Assembly: GCA_036560485.1 (NCBI GenBank)
Contig: DATBRC010000053.1
Location: 151,381 to 215,380 of the forward strand
DNA: 64,000 nt
Direction: 5' to 3'
Source of the DNA: DATBRC01 sp036560485
GTDB lineage: Bacteria; Pseudomonadota; Gammaproteobacteria; Burkholderiales; Burkholderiaceae_D
Part shown: in pieces, positions 51,498 through 60,817 of the stretch
Numbering within the stretch: the stretch's first letter is position 1
Layout: every line of letters begins with the position of its first letter
Made by a program: the position numbers and the translations under genes
Notes under the pieces: generated by a model
The model's database searches: none
What the model was told of the DNA's origin: nothing
Seen by the model: the letters and a program-made list of their open reading frames with translations, nothing else

Positions 51498-51689
51498 TTG
51501 CATGTATTGCATACTTGTGTGACTCATAGGCATTAACAAATTTTAAAGTCATATTTCAACGTGCATTAATTAGCCTAATGATATTAATTTAATTTTCATT
51601 AAATGTTTAATTCATTAAGCCCATGTGAATACATACTACAAAAGTATTTTTGCAATTTCTGAACTCATTCGACGTACTGATCTCTTTTT

Positions 51690-52685
51690 ATGAAAATATT
51701 AATAACTGGAGCTGATGGCTTCATCGGTTCTCACTTAACTGAAGCTTTGGTACGGCAAGGCCACGATGTTCGAGCTTTTGTGCTGTATAACTCGTTTAAT
51801 TCCTGGGGATGGCTAGACAGCTGTGCGTCAGATGTTGCGGGTAAATTTGAAGTATTTGCTGGCGATATTCGCGATTCGTACGGCGTAAAGGAGGCAATGA
51901 AAGGCTGCGATGTGGTGTTACATCTAGCTGCACTCATTGCTATTCCCTATTCATATCATTCGCCCGATACTTATGTCGATACGAACGTCAAAGGCACGCT
52001 CAATATCTTGCAAGCAGCACGCGAGTTAGGTGTTAAGCGAGTAATTCATACCTCGACCAGCGAAGTTTATGGGACAGCACGTTTTGTGCCAATTACTGAA
52101 GTACACCCTTTACAGGGACAGTCGCCCTACTCTGCAACCAAGATCGCAGCCGATCAGCTGGCCTATTCTTTCTACGCCTCCTTTGGTCTACCGGTAGTGA
52201 TTGCCCGACCCTTTAATACCTATGGTCCGCGCCAGTCTGCCCGCGCAGTGATCCCCACGATCATCACCCAGATAGCCAACGGCATGCATCAGATCAAACT
52301 AGGCGCAGTTTCGCCCACCCGCGATTTCAACTATGTGAAAGACACTGTAGCTGGCTTCATTGCCGCGATGAATTCTGATGGTGGTCTGGGTGAAGTAGTC
52401 AACTTCGGCAGCAATTTCGAGATATCGGTGGGGGACACTGCTCAATTAATAGCAGAAGCCATGAACGCCGAGATCGAAATTATCACTGATGAAACGCGCT
52501 TACGGCCGGAAAATTCTGAGGTTGAACGCCTGTGGGCAGATAATGCCAAAGCCAAACAACTCTTTGGATGGCAGCCCCACTACGGTGGGCGAGAGGGTTT
52601 CAAGCGAGGACTGATAGAGACCGCCGAATGGTTCAGCCAATCTGCAAATCTGCGCGGCTACAAAGCAGATATTTATAACTTATGA
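51690..52685 (+). CDS. legB: NAD-dependent sugar-nucleotide 4,6-dehydratase, LegB-like
   Basis: A 331-residue SDR with ILITGADGFIGSHLTEALV and catalytic HTSTSEVYGTAR and SPYSATKIAADQLAY, then RPFNTYGPRQSARAVIPT. LegB 4,6-dehydrates the (GDP-)GlcNAc precursor in legionaminic acid synthesis. The identification rests on resemblance to LegB-type dehydratases and on the following aminotransferase, synthase and CMP-transferase genes. It starts the 11 kb near-gapless operon after a 192-base A+T-rich gap. It overlaps legC by four bases. Confidence 0.82.
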   Translation: MKILITGADGFIGSHLTEALVRQGHDVRAFVLYNSFNSWGWLDSCASDVAGKFEVFAGDIRDSYGVKEAMKGCDVVLHLAALIAIPYSYHSPDTYVDTNVKGTLNILQAARELGVKRVIHTSTSEVYGTARFVPITEVHPLQGQSPYSATKIAADQLAYSFYASFGLPVVIARPFNTYGPRQSARAVIPTIITQIANGMHQIKLGAVSPTRDFNYVKDTVAGFIAAMNSDGGLGEVVNFGSNFEISVGDTAQLIAEAMNAEIEIITDETRLRPENSEVERLWADNAKAKQLFGWQPHYGGREGFKRGLIETAEWFSQSANLRGYKADIYNL

Positions 52686-53869
52686 GGTCCATGGACTCCA
52701 CGATCACTCTCGCTGAACAAGTTGTCGCCGCTATCCGCGCAGTCGTCGGCTCCGGCCCCGCGGTACTGCACGCACCTAGTTTCAGCGGCAATGAGTGGTT
52801 ATACCTGAAAGAGTGTCTCGATACCACCTTCGTCTCGTCGGTGGGCAAATTTGTCGATCGTTTCGAGCTTGACCTTGCCAACTTTACCGGCGCCAAAAAT
52901 GCGATAGCTGTGGTAAACGGTACAGCGGCGCTGCATATCGCGTTGAAACTAGCGGGTGTCAAATCTAATGACGAAGTCTTAATTCCCGCGCTCACTTTTG
53001 TCGCCACGGCTAACGCTGTGACCTATTGCAATGCCACGCCGCATTTTGTTGATAGTGAAGCAGGTACATTGGGCGTGGATGCCGCGAAATTGCGTGATTA
53101 CCTAACCAGTCGCACTGAACAACGCGCCGGTCAATGCATCAATCGTGCTAGTGGGCGAGTCATCCGCGCACTAGTGCCAATGCACACGTTCGGTCATCCT
53201 GCTGATTTGGATGGCTTATTGGCACTTGCGCACGATTTCAATATCGCACTTGTAGAAGATGCAGCGGAATCCTTGGGCAGTTATTACCATGGACAACACA
53301 CCGGTACATTCGGGCTACTTGGAACGCTCAGTTTTAACGGTAACAAGACCATTACCACTGGTGGTGGTGGTGCAATACTAACCAATGATCTTGCGCTCGC
53401 ACGCCGCGCCAAACACTTGACTACTACTGCTAAGTTACCCCATGCATGGGAATTTCGCCACGATGAAATTGGTTACAACTACCGCCTACCCAACATTAAC
53501 GCAGCCTTAGGTTGCGCACAGTTGGAACAATTACCTGCAATGCTCACTTCCAAAAGAAAGCTGTTTGTGCGTTACCAATCCGCTTTTGCCTCGATACGAG
53601 GTGCCAAGTTGATGGCCGAACCCGCGCAATGCCAAAGCAACTATTGGCTGCAAACGTTGCAACTGGATTCAAATCACGCAGACCAACGCGATCTGATATT
53701 AGAGGCCACCAACGCAGCCGGTTACATGACACGTCCTGCTTGGATGCTGATGCACGAATTGGAACCATTCAAAGATTGTCAATGCATGGATCTGACCGTT
53801 GCGCAGTCATTGTCGCAATGCTTGATTAACATCCCGAGCAGCCAAGGTTTGGTTCCAGTTACATCATGA
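52682..53869 (+). CDS. legC: DegT/DnrJ aminotransferase, LegC-like
   Basis: A 395-residue PLP-dependent sugar aminotransferase. LegC family wording is visible in SGNEWLYLKECLDTTFVSSVGKF and VVNGTAALHIALKLAGV. The PLP lysine is in SFNGNKTITTGGGG, and EDAAESLGSYY carries the cofactor Asp. It should aminate the LegB product at C4. The ATG 52682 overlaps the legB stop (ATGA); ATG 52691 is an alternative. Confidence 0.85.
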   Translation: MRSMDSTITLAEQVVAAIRAVVGSGPAVLHAPSFSGNEWLYLKECLDTTFVSSVGKFVDRFELDLANFTGAKNAIAVVNGTAALHIALKLAGVKSNDEVLIPALTFVATANAVTYCNATPHFVDSEAGTLGVDAAKLRDYLTSRTEQRAGQCINRASGRVIRALVPMHTFGHPADLDGLLALAHDFNIALVEDAAESLGSYYHGQHTGTFGLLGTLSFNGNKTITTGGGGAILTNDLALARRAKHLTTTAKLPHAWEFRHDEIGYNYRLPNINAALGCAQLEQLPAMLTSKRKLFVRYQSAFASIRGAKLMAEPAQCQSNYWLQTLQLDSNHADQRDLILEATNAAGYMTRPAWMLMHELEPFKDCQCMDLTVAQSLSQCLINIPSSQGLVPVTS

Positions 53870-54495
53870 GTAAGCCAAGTTTGATTCTTATCGGCGCCGG
53901 TGGTCACGCGCGTTCGTGCATTGACGTCATTGAGCAGCAATGCCGTTACCAAATAGCTGGATTGGTTGGGCTGCCGAACCAAATGCACGCCCAACAACTG
54001 GATTATTCCGTAATTGGTGCTGACAGCGATTTGCCAGAGCTTGCAAAAATGTATACTTACGCCTTGATCACCATCGGACAAATTCAAACAGCCGACCACC
54101 GTATTCGCCTCTATCACCAAGCACAACAACTCGGATTTACATTGCCAGTGATCATCGCGCCAACAGCGCATGTTTCTCGCCATGCCAGTATTGGCGCAGG
54201 CACCATCGTGATGCACGGCGCCATCGTCAATGCCGGCGCCAAGATTGGCAACAACTGCATCATCAACAATCGCGCACTGATTGAACACGACGTAAAGGTT
54301 GAAGACCACTGCCACATTTCCACCGGCGCCATTCTCAACGGTGATGTCACTGTTGGCACAAGTAGTTTCATTGGCAGCGGCAGCGTAATAAAAGAAGGCA
54401 TCTCGGCAGGAAAAGGCTGCATGATAGGCCTGGGACTCACTGTTCGGCACAACATCAGCGATCATGCTCATTTCATAGGTCACGATAAACAATGA
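53866..54495 (+). CDS. NeuD/LegH-type sugar O/N-acyltransferase
   Basis: A 209-residue left-handed beta-helix acyltransferase of the NeuD/PglD family. It has an N-terminal nucleotide-binding fold (LILIGAGGHARSCIDVI) and hexapeptide repeats from about residue 95 to the end, with catalytic-type His in the HGAIVNAGAKIGNNCIIN region. In legionaminic acid loci this gene adds the second N-acetyl group (LegH role). ATGA overlaps on both sides. Confidence 0.83.
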   Translation: MSKPSLILIGAGGHARSCIDVIEQQCRYQIAGLVGLPNQMHAQQLDYSVIGADSDLPELAKMYTYALITIGQIQTADHRIRLYHQAQQLGFTLPVIIAPTAHVSRHASIGAGTIVMHGAIVNAGAKIGNNCIINNRALIEHDVKVEDHCHISTGAILNGDVTVGTSSFIGSGSVIKEGISAGKGCMIGLGLTVRHNISDHAHFIGHDKQ

Positions 54496-55499
54496 CATAC
54501 CGCACCATCATCATCGCAGAAGCAGGCGTTAACCATAATGGCGACCTCGAATTGGCACGACAGTTAATTGACGCCGCCGCCGATGCCGGTGCAGACCTGG
54601 TCAAGTTTCAAACCTTCAACGCCAATCGCCAAGTGACGCGCACAGCCAAGAAGGCCATCTACCAAACCCAAACCACCGATACCTCGGAGTTCCAGCACGA
54701 AATGCTGCGTCGTCTGGAACTCACTGAGGCGATGCACCACCAACTCATCGCCCACTGTGCAACGCGCAACATCGGCTTTTTCTCCACAGGTTTTGATATC
54801 GAGAGCGTCGATCTACTGGTGAGCCTCGGTCAGGATCATTTCAAAATACCGTCAGGCGAGATTACCAACCTGCCCTATTTGCGACATATCGGCCAACTAG
54901 GCAAAACCGTCATTCTCTCAACCGGTATGGCAACTTTGGGCGATATTGAAGCTGCTATTGAAGTGCTTGAGCAATCCGGCACGCCCCGTACCATGCTCAC
55001 GGTTTTACACTGCACCACCGAATACCCCACACCCATGAACGAAGTCAACCTGCGTGCTATGCAAAGCATCGGTACGGCCTTCGGCGTGGCGGTAGGTTAT
55101 TCCGACCATACGCAAGGCATAGAAATATCCATTGCGGCTGTCGCAATGGGGGCAAAAGTTATCGAAAAACACTTCACCCTAGACCGCAATCTGCCAGGTC
55201 CTGATCATAAAGCCAGTCTTGAGCCTGCCGAGTTTGCCGCAATGGTTTCCGCCATTCGCAATATCGAAGTGGCATTGGGTGATGGCATCAAACGCCTGAC
55301 CGCGAGCGAAGCCAGAAACAGACCCGTTGCACGAAAATCGCTGGTCGCCCGGCGCGCGATTGAAGCTGGCGAGATATTCACTGCCGAAAACGTCACTGCC
55401 AAGCGACCAGGTACCGGCATATCGCCAATGCGGTGGGACGAAATGATTAACAAAAAGGCTAGCCGAAACTTTGTAACAGATGAAGAAATAGAATTTTGA
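54492..55499 (+). CDS. legI: Nonulosonic acid synthase, LegI/NeuB-like
   Basis: A 335-residue PEP-dependent synthase joining a 6-deoxy-diacetamido mannose to PEP to give N,N'-diacetyllegionaminate. The TIM-barrel domain shows IIAEAGVNHNGDLELARQLI, VKFQTFNA, IPSGEITNLPYLRHIG and EKHFTLDRNLPGPDHKASL. The C-terminal SAF/antifreeze-like domain has RKSLVARRAIEAGEIF. Preference for the legionaminic rather than sialic precursor is inferred from the surrounding legB/legC. Confidence 0.88.
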   Translation: MTYRTIIIAEAGVNHNGDLELARQLIDAAADAGADLVKFQTFNANRQVTRTAKKAIYQTQTTDTSEFQHEMLRRLELTEAMHHQLIAHCATRNIGFFSTGFDIESVDLLVSLGQDHFKIPSGEITNLPYLRHIGQLGKTVILSTGMATLGDIEAAIEVLEQSGTPRTMLTVLHCTTEYPTPMNEVNLRAMQSIGTAFGVAVGYSDHTQGIEISIAAVAMGAKVIEKHFTLDRNLPGPDHKASLEPAEFAAMVSAIRNIEVALGDGIKRLTASEARNRPVARKSLVARRAIEAGEIFTAENVTAKRPGTGISPMRWDEMINKKASRNFVTDEEIEF

Positions 55500-55528
55500 A
55501 TTTCATTAATGTGAGGAAGAAGTAGACC

Positions 55529-56230
55529 ATGACAATTGCGACCAAAAAGAACGAGTGGGACCAATCCTACGACAATAGAGATAATTACGTTTTTTATCCG
55601 CACGAAGAAGTTATCCGTTTCGTGTCGAAATTTATCCGCAAACGGATCGGGTTAAACGAATTTCGTGATGTATCCCCGGAAATCAAGGACAAACGTGTGC
55701 TTGATTTAGGCTGTGGAATTGGACGGCATGTAATCTATTGCCAAGATATGGGACTGGAAGCATACGGTATTGACCTTTCCGATGTCGCCGTCGATCTGGC
55801 GCGCAAATGGGGGCAGCAAAACGGCTTGCATGAACCAGAACAACGAATCCGGCAAGGCGACGTTCGTCACCTGCCTTGGGATAAAGGTTTCTTTCGTTAC
55901 GCAGTCAGCCACGGTGTGCTCGACAGCATGCCATTCGAAATAGCGAGAGCGGCTTGTGTTGAGCTGGCACGAGTGATGCCGGTCGGAGGCCTGTTTTATT
56001 GCGACCTGATTTCCGGGGACGATTCAAAGCACGCACGAGAATTCAGCGGCGAGGAAATTGTGAACACGGCCCACGAACATGGCACGATCCAACTCTATTT
56101 CAATTTAGCGAAAATCCAGTCAATGATCGAAGGCGTGTTTGAGATCGACGAATGCAATCTGGTTCGCCGCGAGAATATCCTGCGCGGCGGATATACTTCA
56201 CGATATCACCTGGTTCTCAAAAGGATATAG
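55529..56230 (+). CDS. SAM-dependent methyltransferase in the nonulosonate locus
   Basis: A 233-residue class I methyltransferase with the SAM motif VLDLGCGIGRHVIYCQ, IDLSDVAVDLARKWG and the HLPWDKGFFRYAVSHGVLD acidic region. AGGAAG precedes the ATG. It lies between legI and an SDR gene and probably modifies the nonulosonate or another sugar of the glycan, but the acceptor cannot be read from the sequence. Confidence 0.82.
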   Translation: MTIATKKNEWDQSYDNRDNYVFYPHEEVIRFVSKFIRKRIGLNEFRDVSPEIKDKRVLDLGCGIGRHVIYCQDMGLEAYGIDLSDVAVDLARKWGQQNGLHEPEQRIRQGDVRHLPWDKGFFRYAVSHGVLDSMPFEIARAACVELARVMPVGGLFYCDLISGDDSKHAREFSGEEIVNTAHEHGTIQLYFNLAKIQSMIEGVFEIDECNLVRRENILRGGYTSRYHLVLKRI

Positions 56231-56233
56231 CGC

Positions 56234-57154
56234 ATGGCGGTTCTTGTTTCGGGAGCGTCTGGGTTTCTCGGCAGCAGGCTGGTCAGCCGTCTGGCTGCGG
56301 ATGGTCATGATGTCGTCGCAGTGGCGCGTCGTTCGGCGCCTGCACCTTTCGCCTCGCATCCTCGGATTCGATGGATTGCTCGAGACATTGCGCAAGACGG
56401 TCTGGATTTGGCCGGACTGCCAGAAATCGACGCGGTCGTGCATCTGGCGGGAGCCACTCTGGGCGCCGGGAAGGACGAAAGTCTGTTCCTGCGAGCCAAC
56501 GAGCAAACGACAGTTCGCCTGTTTCAGGGACTGGCGGAGCGCACCGATCGCTTCATAATTGCTTCGTCACAGGTGGTATATGGCGATGCACGCAATCTTG
56601 CGGTCACTGAAGACTTCATCACGCAACCTGACAGCTCTGCTTATGCCTGCAGCAAGCTTAATAGCGAGAACTGGCTGCGCTGGTTTCAAAAGCGTCATGG
56701 CGGACAATATCTTGCGCTGCGTTTCTGCGGTTTCATCGATGGCGGTGGCATCGTTGATTACTTGATCGATCAGGCGCTCGCTGGACAACAGATCGAACTT
56801 TTTTCTGAGGGCAAGGTTCATCGTGATTACCTGCCGGCCTGTGAAGCAATCGACGCACTTGTGGCAGCATTGAATTACTCTGACAATCCTGGGTATTTGC
56901 CAATCAATATTGGTTCCGGACAAACAGTATCTGCGCACGAACTGGCGATGAACATCTGTACAGAATTACAGTCGTCTAGCCAAATTAAATTGCTTACTAA
57001 GCCATCCCCACAAGGTGACTTTGTATTTTGCATCGATCGTGCAAGACAGCTGTTGAACTTTCAACCTGGTGTTTTGGTAAACGCGGTTCGGCAGTATGCA
57101 AAAAACCGACAAGAACAAAGTAGAGCGATGGTGAGCGATGCGAAAAAAAATTAA
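56234..57154 (+). CDS. NAD-dependent epimerase/dehydratase (SDR) of unknown substrate
   Basis: A 306-residue extended SDR with VLVSGASGFLGSRLVSRLA, VHLAGATLGAG, SSQVVYGDARN and a Y-x3-K (SAYACSKLNSENW). It resembles sugar-nucleotide reductases or epimerases rather than the LegB dehydratase. It starts four bases after the methyltransferase and its stop overlaps the aminotransferase gene. The substrate is unknown. Confidence 0.8.
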   Translation: MAVLVSGASGFLGSRLVSRLAADGHDVVAVARRSAPAPFASHPRIRWIARDIAQDGLDLAGLPEIDAVVHLAGATLGAGKDESLFLRANEQTTVRLFQGLAERTDRFIIASSQVVYGDARNLAVTEDFITQPDSSAYACSKLNSENWLRWFQKRHGGQYLALRFCGFIDGGGIVDYLIDQALAGQQIELFSEGKVHRDYLPACEAIDALVAALNYSDNPGYLPINIGSGQTVSAHELAMNICTELQSSSQIKLLTKPSPQGDFVFCIDRARQLLNFQPGVLVNAVRQYAKNRQEQSRAMVSDAKKN

Positions 57155-58286
57155 CATGGCAGACCCTCACTTTAGTGAGGAAGACCGAAAATGGATTCAC
57201 CGAGAAATCGATGTGATTCTTGATGGTGCATTGAGCATGGGGCCGAATGTACAAGCATTTGAACGCGAATTTGCGGATCGTGTCGGCGTCGCCCACGCGA
57301 TCGCCATGAACTCGTGCACTTCGGTACTGGAAGCGGCATTGTTTGCAAAAGGGGCTACGGGACGCGAGGTCATTGTACCGGCCGAAACCTTCATCGCGAC
57401 AGGTATGGCCGTACATTTGGTAGGTGGAACACCGGTTTTTGCCGAGATTTCCGAATCGACGCTTTGCCTTGATCTTGAAGACGTCAAACGTCGTGTGACA
57501 CCGCAAACGGCTGGCGTAACCCTCGTTCATATGGCCGGACTGATTACGCCCGACATCCTGGAGTTCAGGCAATTCTGTGACGAGCACGGGCTTTTTCTGA
57601 TCGAAGATGCTGCGCACTCCCCGGGTGCTCGTCTCAATAACCGTGAGGCAGGCTCGTTCGGCCATGTAGGATGTTTCTCCTTCTTCCCAACCAAGGTAAT
57701 GACCTCAGGTGAAGGTGGTATGCTCACTACCAACGACGAGCAGGTAGCGACGTTCGCACGCAGCTTTCAACATCGCGGCAGGGACATGCAGTCGCAAAGT
57801 GAGCAATACATCATCCCTGGCAGAAATGTCCGGATGACCGAAATGTCTGCCTTGCTTGGGCGGGTTCAACTGAGCCATCTTGATGAGTTTCTCACTCGGC
57901 GACGTCAGCTAGCTGCGATCTATGTGCGTGAACTTTCAGAACAACCAGAGTTTTCACTCGTTATTCCGGAAACGTTCGAATCATCCTCCTTCTGGAAGTT
58001 TCCGGTTGTACTCGGCCGGACGCTGGACCGAGGATTGCTCACCCAACGCATGTCCGATGCGGGTATTGTGGTTGATTGGGCTTATCAGCCGGCACTTCAT
58101 CTACAGCCTGTGTTTCGCAACCTATATGGTACGGCAGACGGCATGCTGCCTGCGACCGAAGATATTTTGAGCCGCCATGTGTGTTTGCCTTGTCATCCAA
58201 GAATGACTGATGAAGATGCTATTTACGTGGCGACAACGCTTAAGACCTTGGTTAATAGTTTGGGAAAGATTGAGGCGCAAGTATGA
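57138..58286 (+). CDS. Second DegT/DnrJ/EryC1-type sugar aminotransferase
   Basis: A 382-residue PLP aminotransferase distinct from LegC. PLP lysine in CFSFFPTKVMTSGEGG, IEDAAHSPGARLNN and the C-terminal RHVCLPCHPRMTDEDA are visible. ATG 57138 overlaps the SDR stop; ATG 57156 directly after that stop is an alternative. With the SDR it could build an additional amino sugar. It is coupled by ATGA to the WbqC gene. Confidence 0.85.
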   Translation: MRKKINMADPHFSEEDRKWIHREIDVILDGALSMGPNVQAFEREFADRVGVAHAIAMNSCTSVLEAALFAKGATGREVIVPAETFIATGMAVHLVGGTPVFAEISESTLCLDLEDVKRRVTPQTAGVTLVHMAGLITPDILEFRQFCDEHGLFLIEDAAHSPGARLNNREAGSFGHVGCFSFFPTKVMTSGEGGMLTTNDEQVATFARSFQHRGRDMQSQSEQYIIPGRNVRMTEMSALLGRVQLSHLDEFLTRRRQLAAIYVRELSEQPEFSLVIPETFESSSFWKFPVVLGRTLDRGLLTQRMSDAGIVVDWAYQPALHLQPVFRNLYGTADGMLPATEDILSRHVCLPCHPRMTDEDAIYVATTLKTLVNSLGKIEAQV

Positions 58287-58981
58287 ATGTCGGAATTCAT
58301 CAACCACAGTACCTGCCCTGGCTGCCCTATTTTTTGAAAATCGAACAAAGCGATGTATTTCTCCTTCTCGACACGGTGGACTTTCAGAAAAATGGCCTGC
58401 AGAACCGCAACCAGATCAAAACCGCACAGGGCGCGCATTGGTTAACCGTTCCGGTCAGACAACAACTCGGCCAGAAAATTATTGACGTAAAGATTGATGA
58501 CAGTACCACGTGGCGCCGCAAGCATTGGCAGTCGATTCAGCAGTGCTACGCGAAGGCGCCTGCGTTCAAAGACTATGAGAAGGATCTTGAAGCCATATAC
58601 TTGCGTGAATGGATTGGATTGTGCGACCTCAGCGTCGAACTCACTGTCATGATGATGCGTTGGATGAACATACAGACCCCATTACTCAGGAGCAGTCAGA
58701 TGAAGGCGACAGGCACTGCCTCCGACCTGGTACTCAATCTCTGTTTGGAGACAGGCGCGAATCGCTACCTTTCTGGCACTGGGGGTGCAAACTATCTTAA
58801 AGCAGAAACGTTTCGTGACGCAGGTGTAGAAATTGTCTATCAGGCTCCGGTTTTACCTGAAGGGTATCCGCAGCTTTTCCCCCAAGCGGGATTTATTAAT
58901 CACCTGTCCGCGCTTGATATCCTGCTCAATTGCGGATCATCTTGGAGAAATTACCTGCCAGCAGAGATTGTCGCGATATGA
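58283..58981 (+). CDS. WbqC-family protein
   Basis: A 232-residue protein of the WbqC family (PF08889): MNVGIHQPQYLPWLPYFLKI at the start, DTVDFQKNGLQNRNQIK and LTVPV. The family occurs in polysaccharide loci of many bacteria and its activity is unknown. Coupled by ATGA to both neighbours, it sits between the second aminotransferase and legG. Confidence 0.85.
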   Translation: MNVGIHQPQYLPWLPYFLKIEQSDVFLLLDTVDFQKNGLQNRNQIKTAQGAHWLTVPVRQQLGQKIIDVKIDDSTTWRRKHWQSIQQCYAKAPAFKDYEKDLEAIYLREWIGLCDLSVELTVMMMRWMNIQTPLLRSSQMKATGTASDLVLNLCLETGANRYLSGTGGANYLKAETFRDAGVEIVYQAPVLPEGYPQLFPQAGFINHLSALDILLNCGSSWRNYLPAEIVAI

Positions 58982-60141
58982 AAACAATTAGACGCGTACT
59001 CGGTATAACCGGCATCCGATCCGAATATGACATTATGTCATCGGTATTTAGGGCGATAAACAACCATCCTGATCTCGATCTGCAATTGGTCGCAACCGGT
59101 GCGCATTTATCAGAAGCCTATGGCCATACCATCGACGAAATTCATAGAGATGGTTTCGTAATAGTGGAAGAAATCGAAAGCCTGCTCAATGGTGATCAGG
59201 CATCCTGCCGAATTAAAGGGCTTGCAATACAGTTGCAAGGGCTAGTGCAGACCGTTGCTCGGGTCAAGCCTGATATTCTATTGGTGCTCGGCGACCGAGA
59301 GGAAGCGATGACGACCGCCCTGGTCGGGGCCTACATGAATATTCCGGTCGCGCACCTGTGCGGCGGTGACCGCGTCATCGGCAATGTCGACGATCAAGTT
59401 CGACACGCTGTGACCAAATTGGCCCATTTGCACTTTGTAACCAATAGCGAAAGTGCTGAGCGTATCACCCGGCTGGGCGAGCAGCCTTTTCGTATTTTTG
59501 ACGTCGGCAACCCTGGCCTTGACCGTTTGCTCGAAGTCCCAGTCATTGACGCAGATGAACTCTCAAAGCGCCTTGGATTTGCAATTGCAGATGGTGAGCG
59601 ACTTATCATGCTTATTCAGCATGTCATCTCCACCGAAAGCAACCAAGCCTATGAGCAAATGAAAGCGAGCCTGGAAGCGATACGAGAACTTGGCATCAAA
59701 ACAATTCTCAGCTACCCAAATTCCGACGCGGGTGGTCAGCAAATGATTCGTGCTATCCATGAATATGATTCATTACCCAATTTATATGTGGCGAAGAACA
59801 TACCCCGACTCGAATTCGTCAATCTGATGCGGCGTGCTTCCTGTTTATTGGGGAATTCCAGTGCAGGCATATTGGAGGCGCCGTTACTCAAGCTACCCGT
59901 AATCAATGTCGGCAACCGGCAACGCGGCCGTCTGCATGCCGAAAATGTTCAATTTATTCCGCACGACAAGGACCAAATCATCGCGGCTTTGCGAATGGCG
60001 ATTTACGACCCGGCGTATCGGAATTCGGTTGCGGCATGTTCGAATCCCTATGGCGACGGCAAGTCGTCGCACCGGATTGCCGATATTCTCGCCACAATCC
60101 CTATTGACGATACTTTACTGATCAAGGACATCACATACTAA
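58978..60141 (+). CDS. legG: UDP/GDP-N-acetylglucosamine-type 2-epimerase (hydrolysing), LegG/NeuC-like
   Basis: A 387-residue enzyme that releases a nucleotide and inverts C2 to give the mannose-configured precursor of the nonulosonate. Motifs are LGITGIRSEYDIMSSVFRAI, VLGDREEAMTTALVG, CGGDRVIGNVDDQVRHAVTKLAH and LGNSSAGILEAPLL. ATG 58978 overlaps the WbqC stop (ATGA); a frame back to 58930 is rejected. It supplies LegI with its substrate. Confidence 0.88.
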   Translation: MKTIRRVLGITGIRSEYDIMSSVFRAINNHPDLDLQLVATGAHLSEAYGHTIDEIHRDGFVIVEEIESLLNGDQASCRIKGLAIQLQGLVQTVARVKPDILLVLGDREEAMTTALVGAYMNIPVAHLCGGDRVIGNVDDQVRHAVTKLAHLHFVTNSESAERITRLGEQPFRIFDVGNPGLDRLLEVPVIDADELSKRLGFAIADGERLIMLIQHVISTESNQAYEQMKASLEAIRELGIKTILSYPNSDAGGQQMIRAIHEYDSLPNLYVAKNIPRLEFVNLMRRASCLLGNSSAGILEAPLLKLPVINVGNRQRGRLHAENVQFIPHDKDQIIAALRMAIYDPAYRNSVAACSNPYGDGKSSHRIADILATIPIDDTLLIKDITY

Positions 60142-60815
60142 TGGCGCTGAAATCGAAAACTCTTGTAGTTGCCCCCCACCCGGACGACGAAGTACTGGGT
60201 GCCGGCGGCACGCTGCTTCGCCGCAAAGCCGAAGGCGCAGCAGTCGCGTGGCTTATTGTGACTGCCATCACTGCCCAATCCGATTGGAATGAAGAAAAAA
60301 TCAAACAACGTGCCGACGAAATCAGGCGAGTTACCGCATTGTTCGGATTTGATTCAGTATTTGAGCTCAAATTCCCAACGACCCAACTCGACCGAGTGCC
60401 AATGAGCGAACTGGTTGCCGCAGTTTCAAACGTTTTCAAGACATTTGAGCCAGAAGAAGTGTTTGTACCGCACCCAGCGGATGTACACACCGATCACCGC
60501 ATGGTGTTCGATGCGGTTGCAGGTTGTACAAAATGGTTTCGCTATCCATCAGTCAAACGCGTGCTGGCTTACGAAACGCTCTCTGAAACGGATTTTGGTT
60601 TAGGTACCGACCAAAGCTTTCGGCCGAATGTATTCGTTAATATTGAGCCTTACATGAAAGATAAGCTGCGAGCAATGGACATTTATGCGTCAGAGTTAGG
60701 GAAATTTCCTTTTCCTCGAAGTCATGAGGCTATACGCGCGCTGGCAACTTTGCGCGGCGCGGCATCTGGGTTCAAGGCCGCCGAGGCTTTTGAGTTGTTG
60801 CGGGAAAGGTTGTAA
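60141..60815 (+). CDS. PIG-L (LmbE)-family N-deacetylase
   Basis: A 224-residue zinc deacetylase with the APHPDDEVLGAGGTLL metal motif and the HPADVHTDHRMVFDA block supplying the third ligand. PIG-L enzymes remove N-acetyl groups from GlcNAc-containing substrates. Its position between legG and the ptmE-like gene suggests that a legionaminate-pathway intermediate or product is deacetylated, possibly to allow a different acyl group. TAATG overlap with legG. Confidence 0.87.
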   Translation: MALKSKTLVVAPHPDDEVLGAGGTLLRRKAEGAAVAWLIVTAITAQSDWNEEKIKQRADEIRRVTALFGFDSVFELKFPTTQLDRVPMSELVAAVSNVFKTFEPEEVFVPHPADVHTDHRMVFDAVAGCTKWFRYPSVKRVLAYETLSETDFGLGTDQSFRPNVFVNIEPYMKDKLRAMDIYASELGKFPFPRSHEAIRALATLRGAASGFKAAEAFELLRERL

Positions 60816-60817
60816 AG

